A stretch of 8,524 bases of DNA, taken from contig CAJLVH010000076.1 of NCBI GenBank assembly GCA_905210055.1, positions 1-8,524 on the forward strand. Direction: 5' to 3'. A model generated the notes under the pieces. It saw nothing but the letters and a program-made list of their open reading frames with translations, had not been told where the DNA came from and searched no databases. Below, in pieces: positions 5,600 through 8,524 of this stretch. Position 1 is the first letter of the stretch. The number at the start of each line of letters is the position of its first letter. Both the position numbers and the translations under genes were made by a program. This stretch comes from an uncultured Enorma sp. (GTDB lineage Bacteria; Actinomycetota; Coriobacteriia; Coriobacteriales; Coriobacteriaceae).

Positions 5600-8524
5600 A
5601 TGGGAAAGAGATTTGTGGCAATGCTGGCATGCGTGCTGGCGGCGTTTCTGCTGTTGCCGGCGACGGCGTTCGCGCAGGACTTCACGCCGAATGCGAGGCT
5701 TGACGAAGATGGCGTGCTGCACTGGGATGCGGAGGGAGAGTATTACAGCAGGATCGACCTTTCGCTGTTGTTCGGGCCGAATAGCGCCGATCATTGCGTG
5801 CCCTCCGTGGACGGGGAGTACACCTACGATATTGAGAATCTCTTCCAGGCGGCAGAGCAATTCTATGGTGCCATAGGGGATATCGAAGGCCTTAACGGCG
5901 ACCACCCCGTCACGTTCGTGTACTACGAGAAGCAGGCAGACGGCACCATGCAGGAGGTCGGCAGGGCGGAGAATGCCTACAGCTACTCCTACACGACTGG
6001 GCAGCTCGTGCAGCTTGCTACGCCCTCCAACCTCACCTGGACGGGCGGCTGGTTCACCGCTTCGTGGGACGCCGTCGCGAACGCTGCGGAGTACCGGGTC
6101 ACCTTCTACGAGACGACCGCAGACGGCAGCACGAGTGAGGTGCGTAGTACTACCATCGCGGATACCAGCTGCGAGCTCACGTCCGTCGTTACCGCGCCGA
6201 AAGACGGCGCTACCTACGCCTTCGACGTTCGCGCCTGGGGTCCCGAGGAAAACTACGAGTATCGTGCGAGCGAAACCAGCGCGAAGAGCGCGGCGAGCGC
6301 GGCTTGGAAGACTCCGGTGGTCGAGTACGGTCTGTCCGTCGGCGGTGTTGATGTGACGAGCGAGAACGCGGCGGATGTGCTCGGCGACAACACGGTGTCT
6401 TACGACCCGAAGACGCAGACGCTCAAGCTTAACGGCGCGAATATTACCGGTACGAGCGATTCGGGTGCTGCTATTAGACGCGTTACCGGCGAAGGCCCCG
6501 ACTCCCTCACCATCGAACTCGTTGGTACCAACTCGTGCGGCTCCATCGTGGTTAGCGGCAATACGGACGATCTTTGCCCCCTTACCATTACAGGACAAGG
6601 TAGCCTGACGGTTTCTAAGACGGCGCCTGCTGGGGCGATCAGCGTGCAGGGCGACATCATCGTCGACGGTGCGGCGCTCACGGTAAACACCGACGAGGCG
6701 GGCATCCAGTCCAACCTGGGAAACATCATCATCCAGGGTGGCGCCGACGTGGAGGCTAACTCCACGGGTAATAGCGCGTATTTCGCCCTCTGGGCAGGTG
6801 GGGGAGACGTTCGGGTCTTGGGAGCGGGTACTACCGTTAACGCTCTGACAGAAGATTCGGGCGGATATGCGGTATATGGAGAAGATACCGTTTCCGTTGA
6901 GGGCGGCGCCACGCTCACGGCGACAGGCCGTTGCTGCGGAGTTAGTGGCATTTCCGTTACGAACGGCAGCACGCTCGATGTCACGGCGGTTGGCGATGGC
7001 TTCGCCGTTGACGCCAAGGGTCCGATTACCGTCACGGACTCGACGCTCAAGGCCAAGAGCACCGATACCGTCGCGGTTTACATCTGGAATAGCCCGGGCG
7101 CGCTCACGCTTGCCAACAGCACGGTCGAGGCGAGCTCAGAGAAAAGCTACGCTCTCTACGCAGGCTCCGACGGCATTGAGATGAGCGGTGGCAAGGTTAC
7201 ACTCAGCACACCAGCAAGCTACGCTACGTACACTCCGGGAGGCTTGATTGCTAAGGATGGCGTGGAGCTCAATGTGACGAATTCAGCCCATGGGCTTGCA
7301 GCCAACGATACGGTACGACTTTCTGGGGCGACGGGCACGATTAGCGTCGGCAATGCTGCGCTTTATTCGAACTCCTCTGATGTGGTCATCGAAAGCGAGT
7401 GCGACCTCGTGCTTGTCGGGCAGATGACAATTAATGCGCCCCTGGGCGACATCTCGATCTCCGATTCAGAGCTCGATGTCACGGGCACAGATGCCGTGTA
7501 CGCGAAACAAGACATAACCATCGATAACTCCCAAATTGATATCACGGCAAGTGAGAATCCCATTAACACGGGAATCGGATTGCTCACCATCTCGGGCAAT
7601 CAAACGGAACTCACTGCCACGGGCGGCAGCTACTTTGGCGCGGGCAATGAGCTCGTGATCAACGGCGGTGATGTGTCGGTCACCATTACGACGCCTGCGG
7701 GTCAGTCTTTCATGGCGGCGCTCTATGGTAATAAGGCGGTGCGCATCAATGGCGGGACGGTAAACGCTACCGTTGCGAAGGGCGATTCCAGCGCTTCGAC
7801 ATACGCAATCAGGTCGAATGGCGAGATTGAGTTCACAGGTGGCACCACCACGCTCAAGGGCGACACAGGCACGCTGTACGTCTCCCAAAACGGCGGGAGC
7901 GTCAGCTTTGGCAGCAACTCCGAGTGGTATCAGTGGGCGACTTCTCCGACGGGTGAAGTAGTGCTGGCCGAGGACGATCCATATTCTTACGATGAGGATA
8001 AGAGCACTTACCTCCGCATCGAGCCCGCCGTGCCCCTCTACGAGCTTCGCGTTCAGGGCGGTACGGGTGGCGGCATGTATGCCGAGGGCACCAAGGTGAC
8101 TATCTCCGCCGTGGAGTTTGACGAGCACGGGCATTTCACTAACTGGTACGTGGTGGATACGGGCGGCGGTGACTTTGAGGATTGGCACGACGCTACGACC
8201 ATCTTCACGATGCCGGCAAACGACACGAACGTCGTCGCCGGTTATGAGGAGCACACGTTCGTACACCACGACGCTAAGGCGCCCACCTGCACCGAGCCTG
8301 GTTGGGAGGAGTACGTCACCTGCGAAGGGTGCGCCTATACGACGTACAAGGAGATTCCCGCCATGGGTCACACGTACGAAGACGGAGTGTGCGTCGATTG
8401 CGGCAAGGAAGATCCGGATTACGTAGCGGCCGAAGATCCCGCCGAGCCTTCCGACGGAGGCTCCGGCCCTGAGGGCGATGGCGCGATTCCCGCAACGGGC
8501 GACGCCACCATGCTGGCGGTGGGT
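5600..8524 (+). CDS. Cell-wall-anchored beta-helix surface protein with IPATGD sorting motif (3' end outside the window)
   Basis: At least 975 residues, open to the window edge. A signal peptide (1-25) has K3/R4, a hydrophobic core and a likely cut after TAFA. Residues about 26-240 look like FN3-type modules, the second starting TPSNLTW (about 141) with SWDAVANAAEYRV. From VGGVDVTSENAADVLGD (about 246) to about 810 the protein is a run of 22-28-residue coils with alternating beta residues and Asn/Gly/Asp turns, e.g. ITVTDSTLKAKS and LTLANSTVEASS. This resembles right-handed beta-helix carbohydrate-binding proteins of the Cthe_2159 type. An InlB-like repeat (814-883) ends in FTMPANDTNVVAGYEEH. 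A 55-residue module (885-938) has C897, C908xxC911 and C931xxC934. An acidic Pro/Gly/Ser linker leads to IPATGD (963-968), an LPXTG-like sortase signal whose hydrophobic tail begins at TMLAVG. An adhesin or glycan-binding role is inferred. ATG 5600 is chosen because it opens a proper signal peptide. Confidence 0.9.
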   Translation, partial: MGKRFVAMLACVLAAFLLLPATAFAQDFTPNARLDEDGVLHWDAEGEYYSRIDLSLLFGPNSADHCVPSVDGEYTYDIENLFQAAEQFYGAIGDIEGLNGDHPVTFVYYEKQADGTMQEVGRAENAYSYSYTTGQLVQLATPSNLTWTGGWFTASWDAVANAAEYRVTFYETTADGSTSEVRSTTIADTSCELTSVVTAPKDGATYAFDVRAWGPEENYEYRASETSAKSAASAAWKTPVVEYGLSVGGVDVTSENAADVLGDNTVSYDPKTQTLKLNGANITGTSDSGAAIRRVTGEGPDSLTIELVGTNSCGSIVVSGNTDDLCPLTITGQGSLTVSKTAPAGAISVQGDIIVDGAALTVNTDEAGIQSNLGNIIIQGGADVEANSTGNSAYFALWAGGGDVRVLGAGTTVNALTEDSGGYAVYGEDTVSVEGGATLTATGRCCGVSGISVTNGSTLDVTAVGDGFAVDAKGPITVTDSTLKAKSTDTVAVYIWNSPGALTLANSTVEASSEKSYALYAGSDGIEMSGGKVTLSTPASYATYTPGGLIAKDGVELNVTNSAHGLAANDTVRLSGATGTISVGNAALYSNSSDVVIESECDLVLVGQMTINAPLGDISISDSELDVTGTDAVYAKQDITIDNSQIDITASENPINTGIGLLTISGNQTELTATGGSYFGAGNELVINGGDVSVTITTPAGQSFMAALYGNKAVRINGGTVNATVAKGDSSASTYAIRSNGEIEFTGGTTTLKGDTGTLYVSQNGGSVSFGSNSEWYQWATSPTGEVVLAEDDPYSYDEDKSTYLRIEPAVPLYELRVQGGTGGGMYAEGTKVTISAVEFDEHGHFTNWYVVDTGGGDFEDWHDATTIFTMPANDTNVVAGYEEHTFVHHDAKAPTCTEPGWEEYVTCEGCAYTTYKEIPAMGHTYEDGVCVDCGKEDPDYVAAEDPAEPSDGGSGPEGDGAIPATGDATMLAVG

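Noticed and set aside
5600..5640. Possible lipoprotein signal (LAC) at the start of the surface protein
   Set aside because: The cysteine at residue 11 is followed by the main hydrophobic core and a good signal-peptidase I site (TAFA), so a lipobox reading is unlikely; the IPATGD motif also points to wall anchoring.
5525..6598. Open frame of 357 codons on the - strand
   Set aside because: Antisense to the start of the surface protein, which has a clear signal peptide and FN3-like modules; no domain or good ribosome binding site seen.
7466..8371. Open frame of 301 codons on the - strand
   Set aside because: Antisense to the beta-helix and InlB-like region of the surface protein; sequence is Arg-rich and unlike any family I know.
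1..8524. Mobile element, CRISPR array, tRNA or rRNA
   Set aside because: No transposase or integrase motifs, terminal repeats, regularly spaced repeats or tRNA-like cloverleaf sequences were seen on either strand.

Overview
The window is GC-rich and gene-dense, and every supported gene lies on the + strand. Two features suggest a Gram-positive (monoderm) actinobacterium, most likely of the class Coriobacteriia (gut Eggerthellaceae/Coriobacteriaceae type). One is a secreted protein with an LPXTG-like IPATGD sorting signal. The other is a regulator with an excisionase/MerR-like HTH at the N-terminus and a LuxR HTH at the C-terminus, a style I associate with that class. The taxonomic call is inference from gene style, not from a marker gene.

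Layout. Positions 1-35 hold the last codons of an unidentified gene ending in a Gly-Tyr-Asp-rich tail, followed by a probable intrinsic terminator (46-70). A short control region (about 71-209) with a tandem 11-bp-spaced repeat and a 9-bp inverted repeat leads into an OmpR/PhoB-type response regulator (210-884) and its membrane histidine kinase (1017-2789). The kinase has a large extracytoplasmic loop with a disordered Ser/Pro/Gln and Tyr-Asp-Gly-repeat segment. That segment resembles the tail of the upstream gene. After a 228-base gap with a possible extended -10 promoter come a small cupin-like protein of the DUF4867 type (3018-3686) and a NifX/NifB-type iron-molybdenum-cluster-binding protein (3758-4120). 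Next is the dual-HTH LuxR regulator (4247-5452), whose leader carries a perfect 8-bp hairpin. The last gene (5600 to the window edge) is a large cell-wall-anchored surface protein. It has a signal peptide, FN3-like N-terminal modules, a long beta-helix, an InlB-like repeat, a Cys-pair module and an IPATGD motif, and it is cut by the window end just after the motif.

How the parts may work together. The response regulator and kinase form a two-component system that probably senses a cell-surface or cell-wall condition; the shared GYD motif hints at a link with the upstream gene product. The LuxR-type regulator sits 147 bases upstream of the surface protein in the same direction and is a candidate regulator of it. 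The DUF4867 and NifX-like genes look like housekeeping or metabolic genes with no clear partner here. Nothing in the window resembles a phage, IS element, CRISPR array, tRNA or rRNA.
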